A stretch of 64,000 nucleotides of DNA from Ischnura elegans (Eukaryota; Arthropoda; Insecta; Odonata; Coenagrionidae). The position numbers and the translations under genes are program-made. The stretch is from the NCBI RefSeq assembly GCF_921293095.1, contig NC_060246.1, forward strand, positions 92,501,030 through 92,565,029, in the 5' to 3' direction. This document shows positions 50,201 to 63,850 of this stretch, piece by piece. The notes beneath the pieces are model-generated. The model ran no database searches, was not told the DNA's origin, and worked only from the letters and a program-made list of their open reading frames with translations. How positions within the stretch are numbered: position 1 is the first letter of the stretch; each line of letters opens with the position of its first letter.

Positions 50201-53200
50201 ATCCATATCTTTTGGTGTGACAAGGAATAAATCTGTCATTAACAAACAATGATAGCATGTAGGCACAGATATTCTGTACATGCAACATAGCTAAAATACC
50301 TCTTTGCCCAAAATACTTAATAATCAGTAATAATAAAGCTACTAAAAAAGAAATCAACTTAAATATTGAGTTAAGATTAAAAGCCCAAGGAGACCCAAAC
50401 AAATAAAACCAATAAATCAAACATATATGTAAGTAGCATTGCTATAAAGTTGCTTTATGGTAAAAGGAGTGAAGGCAGGCATGTCTAAATGATGCAAATA
50501 TGTGGGATAAAAATCATTTTCTTCATGCTGCTAATTTTTTTGCCTCATACATGCATGAAAAAATTTATATACAACCGGACTGAAGCAAAAGAAGTAGAGT
50601 GTAGAACATGGGACTTTTGTTCAGAAATTAAACTGTACACTGAAAATCCATGCTGAGGCAACAATAGCCTAATAGAAATTACGGGTTGAACTTTTACCCA
50701 ATATTCCATTAGTCCTCCCATAAAAACTTCATAAAAGTGAAACATGGTTCCACATTTGGGGAACTATGGAATTAATTTGGAAATCACGTAAATTAGGATC
50801 CGAATTCAGGGATCTCATGCACAAATAATTCTCCACTGCATAAGTGACAACCCAAACTTAGGTAGCTATGCACATTTTGATGATATAAGTCTCAATGATG
50901 ATAACTTAACAATAAAATTTTATCCAATGCATGCTTTATGCCTTGTAGACCCAAATATATGTAACAAGATATTATCCATGCATTAATTTAACAGCCACAT
51001 CACAGTAAAAACAAGACTAAAGAGAAGAATTATTAGCAGCATCACCTTGGTGTTTCAATGAACTTATTCTTACCTTAAGGAAGATGATTTAACCTCAATC
51101 AATAAGGCAAAAAAGAACATACTGTTTGAAAACAAATTTGGTACCACATTCCTGGCCCCATATATGTATATAAAAAAACTTTAATTACTTGTGGGAATCT
51201 AGTGATCAAACTGATATTTCTTAAAATTGATTCGGAATGTTTCACAATGCCTAGTAAAAACAAAAAAAAATCTTGCAAACGAAACAAATATGTACTAAGC
51301 TAACAAATACTGTAAACCATCAGAAAATAATACTAGTCAGTCCACACAAAACACTTTTTCTGATGACTATGGCATCCACAATATCGTATCACTCTTACTG
51401 TCTTGAGCAATGACAGTTTGTGAACTACCCTCATACCATGCTAAAGCCATCTGTAATCTTAAGACACAAGCAATGTGCCCATCAAAACCGTCAAATGTCA
51501 GAGACAAAATTACTAAAAGAAATCCTGTCAGCCTTTCATTAGCAAAAACAAAATACTTTTAAGAATTTTGAGATTCACATGAGGATGGTATCTGACCAAT
51601 CCATAAGTTTAAATAATGTAACACCAATAATAATGTCAAACACAAAAAAGTAATACAAGTATTCGCACTAAAATAAAAAATTACTTTTCATCTAAATGAA
51701 ATAAATACCCAGCAAATACATACTAACATGAACAATTGTCATTGATAGAAAAAATATTTCTTCCAACTCAGTTTTTTTCATACTTGATTGATACACAAAT
51801 AATATGAAATCCTCAACCTTCTTCCACACAAATCAGGTAAATATGTACCCTCAAATTACATAAGATTATACTTAAACCTTGGGACTTTTTAAAAATATAT
51901 TATATTTTTACACTCCTATCTGCAACAGATGAAGTAAAATGTTTCGCATTTTCATTACTGATGGAAAAGACTCATTGCACTGAAAAAGGTTTAAAGAAGT
52001 AATACAAAAATTAAAATAGAAGGAACATCAAGAGTTAATTTTGAAGACAAACACACACATTTAAGTGAGATAATTATCATGAAAATATTAGTGGAGAGTG
52101 CATCACTATTTCCTAAGGAAAAGTTTATCCATCAATATTTAAAAAACACAATATTTAGATTGGCACAGAGCTGAAGCTTGAAAATCACCATCAAACCAAA
52201 TATTTATCATCACCATTTTCTCACTTCATACCAAGAAAAATTTATAAACATGAGTTATTTACACATACAATAAGATATTGACTTTGATCATTACAATGAA
52301 TAAAAAAATTGGTCATAAAACTCCAACTTAAAAAACAAATGTGAATGTGATGCCTAGTTATCACATCATATCACTCCAAACAAATTGGAGTGCATGCGTT
52401 TAATCATTACATAAGAGGAAAACCATACTGAAAGGTTTATCAGTCATATTACAGCCACATAAAATTTCTTTCTCTACAGCAAGAAAATTCTTGAATTACT
52501 ATTAAACACGGCCAATTAAAAAGCCCCCAAACTCAGAACATAGGGAACATTAGAACAATCCGTAGTTGATTGGGAATAAAGAGGGAGCTTGAAGTGCACA
52601 ATGATAAAAATGACTAGACTATAAAATTATACATATCTTAGGAGGCCCTCTTAAGAGACCGAAAGAAAAAATTTTCTCTGCTTCATTTGATGGAGATAAT
52701 TTTCCCTGTTACTGAAATGCAGTTACCTGCTTGGCAGGAATTGCTGGCATCACCAACTTATCAGGAAAAGGTTTAAGGCAGTCAATTTTTTGCCCCTAAT
52801 AGCTCAAGAAGTAGGCGACAGATTGAGAACCGGAAAAATACGGGTGAATTCCTTTCTTAAACACCATTAAAATAAAACTTTTAAAAAATTAGTGAATTAG
52901 TCCATTCAGGAATAGACTCCATGATTTGCTTTTGCACTGAGAAGTCCAACTCCAATAACCTACAGTTGATAATTCTATAAAGTGTAGGGAAATGTGACAA
53001 TTTAAACCAAAGAATACAGGCACTTTTACTTCAATAGACCTACATTACCACATCATAAAATTTATCCTTTTCAACTGAACTCAACCAGGATTCCCTAATT
53101 TTATATTGATCTAATAGACCAATAAAGCGACCATGATAAATGCCTCAAAATTTCACAGTGAGGAAGACAACTTGCTTGCTGAAATGGTCAATGAACTTAT

Positions 53201-56200
53201 CATAAAATTCGGGCAGCTTTATCAAGTCCAAGCTAAATATGATCTTTTTTTTTTCTCAAAGGAAATTTGCCTTTCTGCACCTATGAAAGAATACAGCTGA
53301 CTACCGAGCAGTTTTCGAAATTGACCAGAAGTTCCTCAAAACCATCAGTGCCTCTTTTTTTATCAAGTTGGAAATGATGATGAAATAGAATCCCACAGAT
53401 AAATCAGAGCATTTTGGAAGTATTAGACCAAGGTTACAATAATACATAAAATAGGTTTCAGCAGCATAACATCAACTCCGCACGATACTATTTTAATGAC
53501 AATTGAGCCCACTAAATATATAAGAAAAGAAAAAAATTAATCATGTCTGGGAACTTCCTAATAGGCCTTCAATATAAGGTCTCAAATATATAATTAAATT
53601 AGAAGACAGATTAGCGAAAGTTCGGTTATTTCATTTAAGTAGCTAGAAAAGGCACAAATAATTTTCATTCAACAGCTCAGAGAGGATTATGTACAGCGGG
53701 CTATAACAAATTCCGTTGGTGTAGTGGTGTTGATATATAGCAACTTATGTATTGACAATCCTTCACACAGAACCACAATTGAGTCATTCTATAACCATGA
53801 ACCATCCACTATGAATTTCACTTTAGTACACAAAGATATCATCACTTCAACCTCAATCTGCAATCTTATAACTAGGGCATTATCCCTCACATCCTATTCA
53901 ACTTTTTAACCTCCCAATATTTTAAAAACTAATAACTTTTTGTAAAATATGAATTTCAAAAATTACAATACATACTAACTTTTGGATAGCACAATCATCA
54001 AATTATTCGAAAACCTTTTCAATAATTGGTGTTTTCATTTCTTATATACCCTAATATGTCAGTTTTGGAGTTTGTCCTAATGTTAATTGTTTCCTGTGTC
54101 ATTCAACACAGAGCAATAATAAGCCACCATTAAATTAAACTGTACAGACATTTCACAGTAGCAATTATAATTATATAAAGTTTATCAGTTTGTTTTGAAT
54201 ATGCTAACATCATGTAAGAACACTGATGCCTATCTTGAGAGAACTACATCAAATGAATACAAAGTCAGCAAACAGAAGCATGAGATGATCTTACTCATCT
54301 GCTGAAGTACACACAATGAGGCAAAAGTTTGAAGTGAATTTGCAACATTCATGTTTTGAGAAGGTAGAGATAAACATATTTCACAGAGGAATTTTTTCTT
54401 AACAGAGTACTCACACACTAGTACACGGTAACATTATCATCACTTTAAGAAGGCTATCCTTGAGGTATACTAAAATTCAACCCTATTATTGAGCAAGTTA
54501 TAATCTATTGTGTACAGTAACAACTCTGGGCACTGAGCAAGCCCTCATATGCGTCATTATACAGTAGGCATCTCAACATACAGGCATGGTAGCTCCCCTA
54601 AAGAAGTGAGCAAAGATGTATTTACTTGAGTAAGCTGTGTACCCGTTGCTAACACGGTAGCCTATAGGAGCATGGGATTCCTATAAAGATCATTCAGATA
54701 TTATTTGTCTTTCAGCTGTACGTGTCTCGGTGAAATTACATCTACGATAAAAAAGTTTAACTTGAACTATCCAATTTTTAGTACAACACTTGATTTTGGG
54801 TCACAACATAAAATGGAACGGATAGTCAAAAATCAATTTTCACATACATTTTTCCTTTTAAGTTTGTACTAAAAGCAGGGGCTTTATCATTCATGATAAA
54901 ACAGCTTACACAAGTGAATACAGCAATTCACAGTTTAAAAGAAGTAGATTTCCTTGCATGGAAGTTATCCTAACCTGAGAATGATGTCTACCGTGTGAAC
55001 ATATTAACTTTTAACCTATACAACATGGAATTTTCAGTGATACAATTTTCTTGAAAACTATGGACCTTCATTAATATATTATTTCCCGAACCACAACTTA
55101 TTTTACCCTAGCTTTTCCATTTGCCACCAGTACTGAGGGTAGTCACCATATTTTTAGCAGCATAACGTAATTATTTTGAAATTGCTGTAAAAAGGTATAC
55201 ATGTCCCTTATTATCAGGGAGAGGGCTAATTATATCAATTAACAGTCAGTATGAAACTGACAACTCAATTAGTAAAAAGCAAGTACAAGCTACTTCTTTG
55301 CATACTCTAGGCCTTGATATCCTGATGATGTCATCTAATTTTAGCTAGTTAGTTTCCCCTTTACATGTCCTTCCAACCAGTAAGGAATTATTTGCAAACA
55401 TTAAACTTTATCTCTATTTTCTGCCTCAATGATAATGCATTAACTGTTCAGTCTGCTTTGCTTGTTCACATCAATAAAGCAGATGATTCTGATTTGAAAT
55501 TGTATGCTATTTCAAATAAAATTATGATAATTTATTTTAAGTAGGTGAAAATTATCATTAAGTACCCAATATTCAGGCACTTCATTCACTCTGAGAAAAA
55601 ATCAATAACAAATAGAGTCAGATGTTAAGCTTTTTACCAAGCTGAACTATGATGGTCAAAACAGTAAGTTTTCTCAGGTTTTTAATTTCCTTTTTTTTAC
55701 TTATAGGAAGGTTAGGAAGAGACAATTTAGGTGATCGTCTCCACATACCCTACTTCATATAACAGTAACTATTGCTCAGTATCCATGCTCAGCACTAAAA
55801 ATAAATACTATGCTTGCACCAGGAGAAACATCTGTCCAGGATAGTGTTTATGAAATCACAGTTATTTTTTAAACAAGAAGGGTGTGATAATCAATCAATA
55901 ACAGATCTAACTATGGCCAAAAGTATACAACAACAATTGAGAAGTTTCGCTCAAGAGCCCTGATACCTCATTCAAAGCAATAGAAGAGAAAAATGGTTAA
56001 AACAGCCATGTTACCAACTTGAGTACCTACTTTCAAAATGATCAAAGAAATTTCCAGCCTCTCTGAGCACCTAAATTTCATTACTTCACTGCACCTACTT
56101 TTGACCATTTTGGCAGAGTAACTAAACCTCTCAGGCAAGTACATACTTTTTACTTACTTAAAATCATCAGTAGTTTAAAATGATAAAATAAAAATGTAAT

Positions 56201-57240
56201 TCATATAAGGTACACCTATTGAATTCACAGGGAGAATCAAACTCATTCCCCCATTTTTTAACAAATGAAAAATTTATCAACTTTGCTCTTAGAAGCCCAT
56301 GCCTGAGTGTATCTCAGACCGCAATGTAGCCCTAAGTAAGCCAAAATTGGATTAAAAACATAATTAATTCAATATAAAATTTCAGACTATAATTTGCCAT
56401 GTTTTGGCTCCCAAATGATGCCAAATACACACAACCATGATCTTCCGAGTTAGGAATGATTTCACACAATATCTTAAGCCTAACAGAAGACTTTAAATGC
56501 ATTAAAACTGACGAAAAAAACAAAATATATTAGAAAAAACAACAATGGGGTTGATATCTAAATAGTCACTATACTCATGGGCTCCAGAATGATGGCCAGA
56601 TATTCACATGGTATAATGCAAAATTTATGCAGAGCATGGCTAAATTTAAAGCACCCAAATAATCACAGGGAAGGATAAATCTTCCCTACTACATTGTTTC
56701 CATGCAAACTTGGATCAAGCATAATCCACAATAGTTTATCTTTCTTCAAATGACAGACAAAAAAAATATCACCGCATAAAAAGTTATTAAAAATCACTTA
56801 GATTAAAAGTAATTTTAAGTTAGGTAAATCAAATCTACCAGATTAAGGTGCATTGCACTGCCGTTAACATTTTTTAAATAAAAAACCTCAGGATCATTAA
56901 CTCAGTTGATAGGAAATTGAGATAAACTGCAATGGACCAAAATAATTAACTTCTGTGTCGAATAAATATTATACATGATTCCAAATCCAACCACAAAAGT
57001 AAAATTAAATTGCACTACCTTCGGTGTTACAGTACACGATAAAACCATTAATTTGAAGTCTTCTGCTCATTTGCACCCAAAAAGGCCATTTGATAACTTG
57101 AACCAAGTGAAGTGAAAACTTCCAGGAGATATCGCTGTTTTTGTATACGAAGACAATATCCTTTGATTGATAGCAAAATGTTTATAAAATTCTAGGGAGT
57201 AAAAAGAATCATATTTACAATAACTCTTGATACATATCAA
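47220..57240 (-). other. 10-kb gene-free, repeat-poor stretch, possible long 3' UTR
   Basis: I see no coding exon, no inverted-repeat element and hardly any CpG (none between 49141 and 49500). The plus strand is visibly richer in A than T, so a minus-strand transcript would be U-rich, as 3' UTRs are. It begins right after the stop of a probable terminal exon at 57241. Several AATAAA signals occur on the minus strand, the last I noted at 48057-48062. It may instead be intergenic. Confidence 0.35.
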
Positions 57241-57297
57241 TCACTGGTCACTGCTAGCTGGGATATTTTCATAAGCCGAACAGCTGGCATCTGGCTC
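57241..57297 (-). CDS. Probable terminal coding exon of an unidentified gene
   Basis: On the minus strand a good polypyrimidine tract and acceptor (cttgttctttcattttag) is followed by GAG and a frame reading EPDASCSAYENIPASSDQ, then TGA at 57243-57241. I do not recognise the peptide. It is on the same strand and in a compatible phase (0) with the exon at 63851-64000, so both may belong to one gene with a large repeat-filled intron between them. The evidence is the splice site and composition only. Confidence 0.4.
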   Translation of the reverse strand, partial: EPDASCSAYENIPASSDQ

Positions 57298-58367
57298 CTA
57301 AAATGAAAGAACAAGAAACATTTGTTAAGTACATAGAGAATTTGAGCTCCACAAGAGAAAATGAGCCCACTGATTTGGTAACAGGGCATGTACTTCTAAC
57401 AGAAGTGAAAGGGAAATAAAGGAGAAACCTTAACTTAGTTGAAAATGCAATTTTCTAAATGGAAAAACCATCCCTTAGAGAAATTTTTTCTGCAATTTTG
57501 GATATTAGCTTACTAAACCTAAGATGCTTAGCATTTACTAATAGTTAAATATTTTGGAGTGGCTGTTAAAAAGCAACCAATAATGACTTACTGCATTGCA
57601 TATTCTACATATATTGTGCTTTTGATGGTGCAGGAGGGATGTGATTTGCATATAAAACCTTCCACATTCAGTTGACAATACAGGTCTCAGGCAGTACAGA
57701 GTAGCCAAACCTCCACCTTATCCTGACTGTTTAGGGCACCATGCAACACACTAGCAGCAGAATTCTGTACCTGTTACTGACAATTGTCGGTGTTGGTAGG
57801 AGCCTCTACCGAGAGCCATTCCAGTGACACGTTCTACCAACGATTTTCATTAATTCAGACACTTGTCGGTAAAATGCTCAGAGGCTAGCGATGATATCCA
57901 AACGCAGATTATATTTTAGTGGTGAGGGAGGGAGAATGTAGGGGAATGAGGGGATGCGGGATGGCAATCTGATTTCCTCCCCATCCCCCCGACAACAAAT
58001 CTCCTAGTTCCGGCCATGGATACATAAAACAAATAAAATATTATTTATTTCCTATTTCTCTGCTCTTCCCTTTACATAAATGGAAGAGATTTCCATGAAT
58101 AGAACTCATTCTTCTTTGATGCCCATATTTATAAGGAAAGACTAGTACATTTGTTACAATGTGCTACCAGGATGAGTGATCTAGAAGGTATTATACAGAG
58201 ATACACACATAAAAATGGCATCAGAGAAAATGTAAATTATTTGAAGCATACAGCTAAAAAAATAGCATTTTCTATAGCATTACCCCGAAAACTATGAATC
58301 CTTGAATAAATAAAAATGCATGCATCTTTCTAATTTAGCGTTACCAAATGACCTGGAAAATGCTTTA
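57298..58367. other. Presumed intron DNA with a small repeat fragment
   Basis: At about 57759-57860 lies a fragment containing CAGAATTCTGTACC and a nearby TTGTCGGTGTTGG segment. It resembles the terminal and subterminal motifs of the 59556-61115 element, so a decayed relative may be present. No exon is seen. Confidence 0.35.
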
Positions 58368-59555
58368 CACCCATGTCTCGTATAGCGCAATTTCGATTAG
58401 CGCATTTTCGTTATGGCGCAAATTCGTTCCTCGGGGAAACATTGCAACGCAGTGTAGCCTAATCAAAAATCTTAAACGCTCTCATGATAAAACGTGAACT
58501 TGCGCTAAGTACACACCAAATTTCTATCATTTTACGCATATTAATATCATTGCTTGCCTCAAATCTTCTTTTTAGTTTATATATTAATCGAAATCCATTG
58601 CTGCGCAATGGCCAAAAGTATTACTCGTCATTGGGTCCAGATGGCCGGCCTACCGAAGTAATTTATCTCGTCTCCTTAACAGAATGAGTTAATTTAGATC
58701 ATTTAGATCATAAGCGTGGGGCTAGTGGAAATGATTTTTTTTCAGCAATACGGTTTGAGACGTATCTTTGCCGTCATAGGTTATCGGGCGATTGACTTCC
58801 AGGTAGAGGGTCTACGCTAAAGCCTTCAAGGTCATCGGTATTCACGGGGGAGAAAAGAAGCGGTGGCCGAGTGGCGCATGAATAGCATCAACACATAAAA
58901 GGGTCCGCTATAGTCTCAAACACAATGGCTTCGTTCCCTCCCCGCAGTCGCAGGCCTTCTGCGTCTCAGGAATACAGTTCAGCAGTGGAAGGTGATATAG
59001 AGAGAGCCATACAGAGTAAAAACCAAGAGAATATGGTAAAAAATAGGAATGCGTGTAGAAAAATCAAGAATTTATCAAGAAAAACTATAAACCTAGAAGA
59101 GGAATTGAAAGAGGTCAATTGCTTTGAAAATGGAGAGCGTCAAAGCGATATTGCGCAGAAGTTTAAACGCACGATGCCTTATTCTGAATAAAGATGAAGT
59201 TAAAACATAAGTGACCTCAGCCGCACCAACTTCAACCAAGCGGTCTACAAATACGGAAAATTAATAGTGAATCAGGACAAAAAGACGAGAGTGGTAATCG
59301 CTCCGAGACATTTAGTGAAAGCTCCGGTTGGTTCCAGAATTTAAACGGCAAGCAGGTATTTTCAGTGTGGCGATATCAGGTGAATCTGCAAGTGTTGATA
59401 GCGCAGTCACCGCAGCATTTCCTGATGAACTCCAAGCTGTGATTGAAAGTGGCTCCTTTCCCCCTCAACCAGTCTTTAGTGTTGACGAGACGATATTGTT
59501 TTGGAAAATAATGCAATCTCGTTCATTCATTTTCAGGGAAGGAAAACCTGGGTCA

Positions 59556-61115
59556 GGGGCCGTATTCTGTATTTCGTCGGTGCCGCACCGGTCGGTTTCC
59601 CTTACAAGCCCACCGACTGGACATCAAACCGTACCGACAACGGATTCCGCACCGACGACGATGCTTTCAGCGATTCTGTAAGGTCGTCGGTTTCAAACCA
59701 GTCGGTACGATTCCCTCTCCTTCCCAAACAGGGAAAATCCGACTATATCCGAAGTTTCACGTGTCTCCACCAATGAAAGAAGGGTAAAAACAAGAGAAGA
59801 CTCATTGGCACAGTTTGTTGTCGTCATTCTCAATCTTTTTATTTGCGGAAATTACGGCTTATTGCTAGATTAAGAATAAACGATATTGGATAAGTTGTTA
59901 ACAATGCTTATATAATGTGTGGTAGTAATGCTGTACCTACAGAATCGAAGGAAACAATATTACAACATCACAATAAAGTTTGTATGTGATGGAGATTGTT
60001 GTTGCTGGAATGAATTATTGAAACTATCCTTGAGATCGTAGTTTCTTTTTTTAAATATTGGTTCCGTATAATGCTATTTATTCATGATTTGGTAATATAG
60101 TTGTCATTAAGTAAGTTCCGTATAAATGTTATCAACGGAAGGTTATGCCATTGGCACCGTAGCAGACGAAAATAGCATACCATGGAACGTGAACGTAGGA
60201 TTCAAATGTAAATGTCATATTAGAGGAACAAGTTAGGAAATTGTTATAAAAATATGGAGCTGGGTGTAATTAAAAGAAGTGTAATGACGAGGAAGTAAAT
60301 AAATTGTGATTGGGTGAAATACATATGTATAAGTTGCGCATTCCAAGTGAGAGAAAATGATAATATTGCGGTAAACCTCATACTTATTAACAAATATCTT
60401 CTTTTATCGTCAAGGGAATCAATGGCTGACGATGAAATGAAATATAGTTGCCCGTTACAAATGAAAGAAACTGATACCGTTGTGGCAAACTTCATACTTA
60501 AATAAAAAGATCTTATTTCTATGCCGAGAGAAACGCCAAATTGATGATTGAGTGAAATAACAGTCGCCTATTCAGAGTGATATAAAGTGATAACATTGCG
60601 GCAAAACTCATATTTAATCAAAAATATCTTTTTTATGTCAAAGGAGCAAATAAATGATGATAGAGAGAAATAAAGCCTATTACAAGCAAGTGAAAGTGGT
60701 AACATAAATGAGAGAAAGTCATTATATGTTAGCAAACCTCATTTTTATTAACCATTATCTCATATTTCTGTCAAGGTAATTAATATAGATGATGACACAG
60801 TGAATTATAGAGGCGTATTCGAAGGGGCAGAAAAAGATAACATTGGAGAAAACCTCATTATTTACTCGGTGATGAGGTAAAAACAAAATAAAATGTACAA
60901 TGCGCACCGGGGAGTTCATGAAACCCACTAGTCGGTGGCCGTACCGACACCTTTTTGCTGTCGGTACGGCTACCGACGATCTCCCGTCCTCTCGTCGGTG
61001 CTGCACCGACCAGGTTCGTACAGAATCGCACGACTTCTTACCGTGAGTCGGTGTGACGTCGCACCCGACGAATCGGTGCCGCACCGATCGGTTTGGAGTT
61101 ACAGAATACGGCCCC
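59556..61115. mobile_element. 1.56-kb Harbinger-like element nested in the Tigger transposase
   Basis: The termini are GGGGCCGTATTCTGTA and its inverse TACAGAATACGGCCCC. Removing the element with one copy of a 3-bp AGG (or 4-bp CAGG) duplication restores the Tigger reading GKPGSGFKAYKD. Both ~150-bp ends are crowded with GTCGGT/ACCGAC motifs in both directions, at least six on each side, which look like transposase-binding arrays. The AT-rich middle has no transposase frame and holds a ~115-bp minisatellite. The 3-bp duplication and ends suggest PIF/Harbinger, without proof. Confidence 0.7.
60296..60877. repeat. Diverged minisatellite, about five units of ~115-130 bp
   Basis: The anchor word GCGGTAAACCTCAT and its variants recur at 60368, 60482, 60598, 60728 and 60845, spaced 114, 116, 130 and 117 bases. 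Each is followed by a T-rich TATCTT segment and preceded by a GATGA..GTGAAAT segment. It lies wholly inside the nested element 59556-61115. Confidence 0.75.
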
Positions 61116-61781
61116 AGGTTTCAAGGCATATAAAGACTGTTTCACGTAGCTGCTAATGACTCGGATGACTTCAAATTAAAATGATTTATCATTCATAAAC
61201 TCCGCTAGCTATGAAATGGCGTTCAAAGTAGCATTTTCCTGTCATTTCGATGAGCAACAAAAGGGCCTGAGTGACATAATAGTTGTTTTTAGACTAGTTT
61301 GAAAAATCGTCTACTGCCGGCAACACATTACGATCCCCTGAGATAGCAGATGTTAGCCTACCCGCACGACAGGAGGGAATTTCAAAAGCACGTAAGAATT
61401 TTTTTTTAACGTGAATAAAAGTCTTTGAATACGTGCATACTATCTTTAAAGATGTTTTAAACTATAAACATTTTATAAATAATGTTTTCTAAGGCTTTTT
61501 ATGGGAATATAGATGTTTTAGAGGAAATTCAATACCCAAGACCTATGCTACCAGGAACGCATCCCTATCTTCCCAATGTTAAAACGCTCTCGTATAACGC
61601 AAATTCGTATAGCGCAAAGACCCCAAGGAACGCATCCCTTGCGCTATACGAGACATGGGTGTAACATTAAGTACATATTATCGCACATTTACACATTAGG
61701 ACACTGCTGAGATGAAATAAAATGCCACAATATGCAACAGGACATAAATCAAAAAAACAGAGATCTGACTGTTCTGAATTA

Positions 61782-62536
61782 GGGTGGGTCAGTTCTCTGT
61801 TTTGTCAGATCCAAGTTACGGTTCCTATCACTGGTTCTTTATCCCAGTTCTTGTTTAAAATTTCTTAAAAAAATGTCACCTCCAAAATGTAAGATTTTAC
61901 TGAGCAAGACACTATGTACAGTTATTCCCTAAATTATACTCATAATTACTTTCTAATTCACTATATGAAGTAGGATAGGACTTTGGATAACCATTTGAAG
62001 AGTGGGTTTCTTTCGGATCATTTACACACTGCACCATCTTGAAGACATAATCATGGTTGTACTGCAGGGGAAAATGGCTTATTACTTTATCATGGTTTCA
62101 CAAAATGCATGACAGCAGCAGTTGTTTATATGTACTGGTTTCCTGCTATTCATTACCTACTGTTAAAATCTCTCTCTCATAACTTGCTATGCCCCACCAA
62201 ATTGGTCAAAGCAATACAAAATTAATTAAACTAACATGTATAGAAAGCATTCCGTTGTCTGTGACTTTCAAAACAACTGTCTGTGGCCAAAAATATCACT
62301 AAAATCAATAGGTACTACCAATAGTCGCACCACTGTACATGGTTTCTATGCTAAAACTTTGCCAAATTCATTCACAGAGTAAAGGATGCTTTTCAAGCTA
62401 TCATGCTCATGAATTCAATTGGTGTGATCATTCATCATATAAAACAGTCTTTATATGATCCAGAACGTTCCAACTATGGTTCTAAGCTCAGGAATGGATG
62501 GATATGACAATCAGAAATCCAAACCGACCCACCCCT
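61782..62536. mobile_element. Possible TA-flanked MITE
   Basis: The left end GGGTGGGTCAGTTCTCTG is preceded by TA. The complement of the right end reads AGGGGTGGGTCGGTTTGG with TA outside. Similarity of the ends continues for about 30 bp with gaps. The ends differ from MITE family 1 beyond GGGTGG. The ~750-bp interior is non-coding. Confidence 0.4.
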
Positions 62537-63850
62537 TATTATGATTTACAGGGGTTCATAACTTAACTTCAGTAAATGATAATGTGGTCCGCTCAATTAT
62601 TAAATTTGGGTGAGTAGACTCGGGAGACAATATTTAAAAAAAACTATAAAAGCATAATTCTACATATATCACAATTAGTTTCATACTTTACTACATTAAA
62701 AACACACTACATACTAAAATTTTTCTCAAACCCAAATCTGGCGTAATGCATGTTTCAATTTTTACACTATATTATCACTGATTTAATCTTCCAAAATAAC
62801 TAACTATCAGATATAGATACTCGATAGAGGAGAACAACTCTGGAGAAAGGGTTTCTGTAAATTGAAATACCATTCACCTGCGTTTATCATGAGAGTATGA
62901 ATTATTGCCCTTTCCTGTCACAGTACTGTCTCCTGAAATGTATGAAACTTATGCTTAGACGGGTAAAGAGATTGGAACTTACTACGAGGTTATTCCAACA
63001 CAAAAAATTTAACTGCATCTATTATACTGATGCATATGGCCTTATGAAAGGAAAATTAACAGCACATAATAAAAAGATTCATTAAAAAAAAAGAAAATGA
63101 TAATAAGTATAAGCATTAATACACACTGTATGAATGTTGAACTTCTACAGTCCCCTTCACATTTAAGCAAGAAGTGTGAAGGCTTAAGCCTGGTTCACAT
63201 GATCATTTTTTTCCATCCCTTCAGAGCATTAGCTTCAGCAATTGCTGTAATGATGGTAAAAAATAACTGTTTCACGCAATTATTCATGATGGGAAGCCCC
63301 ATCCCTTTCTTAATCATTCAGGAAGTCCATTTTTCTGCTGCTGAAGACATCACCGGCAGCTAATCAGAACATAAGGGCTATAACAGCCATTCTAGCACCA
63401 CCTTTGGGTTTTGATGGATAGTTGTAAGCACTGAGCACACAAGCACATATTGAGTAGTTTAAAAATGGATAAAGAGATTTATGTCTGAATGACTGTGTGA
63501 CTCAGAACACGGTTGAGCGATAGCTTTTTTGGTCTCTGAAAAGTTATCGCAGGAGCCATCACTCAAAGGGATAGAAAAAATGATTGGGAGATTCAAGTTT
63601 TATAATTAAGTAAAATATTGATACAAAATGGTGAAACATGCTTAGAGAAAGCAATTTATATTTAACATTACATACTAAGTCTTTACCAGGATTCATTTAA
63701 TTTTCGACAAACAACTTCACATGCAAAAATAATTCAAAAACTATTAAGATATTTTCAAATTTGGCTGATTGCAATAGCAAAAATTTAAAAGAATACATTT
63801 TTAGAATGTATGTATTTCAAATTAAAAAAAAAACTGGTAACTAGACAAAC
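62537..63850. other. Presumed intron DNA, nothing recognised
   Basis: AT-rich sequence without a supported exon. The plus-strand frame 63097-63363 has no domain and no splice support. Confidence 0.4.

Larger units (their letters stand above)
58368..61661 (+). mobile_element. Tigger/pogo-type transposon with broken transposase, split by a second element
   Basis: The 23-bp ends (starting CACCCATGTCTCGTATAGCG) are perfect inverted repeats bordered by TA. The plus-strand frame from 58925 begins MASFPPRSRR and contains the CENP-B-type helix-turn-helix region (RKTINLEEELKEV..FENGERQSDIAQ). Further on, 59328-59560 reads FKRQAGIFSV, FPDELQAVIESG and QPVFSVDETILFWKIM, the first DDE block of Tigger transposases. 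After the inserted element, GFKAYKDCF resumes at 61116, followed by decayed remnants with stops. Frameshifts, stops and the insertion make it inactive. Without the 1.56-kb insert it would be about 1.73 kb, shorter than full Tiggers. Confidence 0.85.

Noticed and set aside
47220-57240. Pumilio-type TGTANATA sites in the possible 3' UTR (near 50073, 50562, 52254 and 57213)
   Set aside because: A handful of such sites in 10 kb of AT-rich DNA is about what chance would give.
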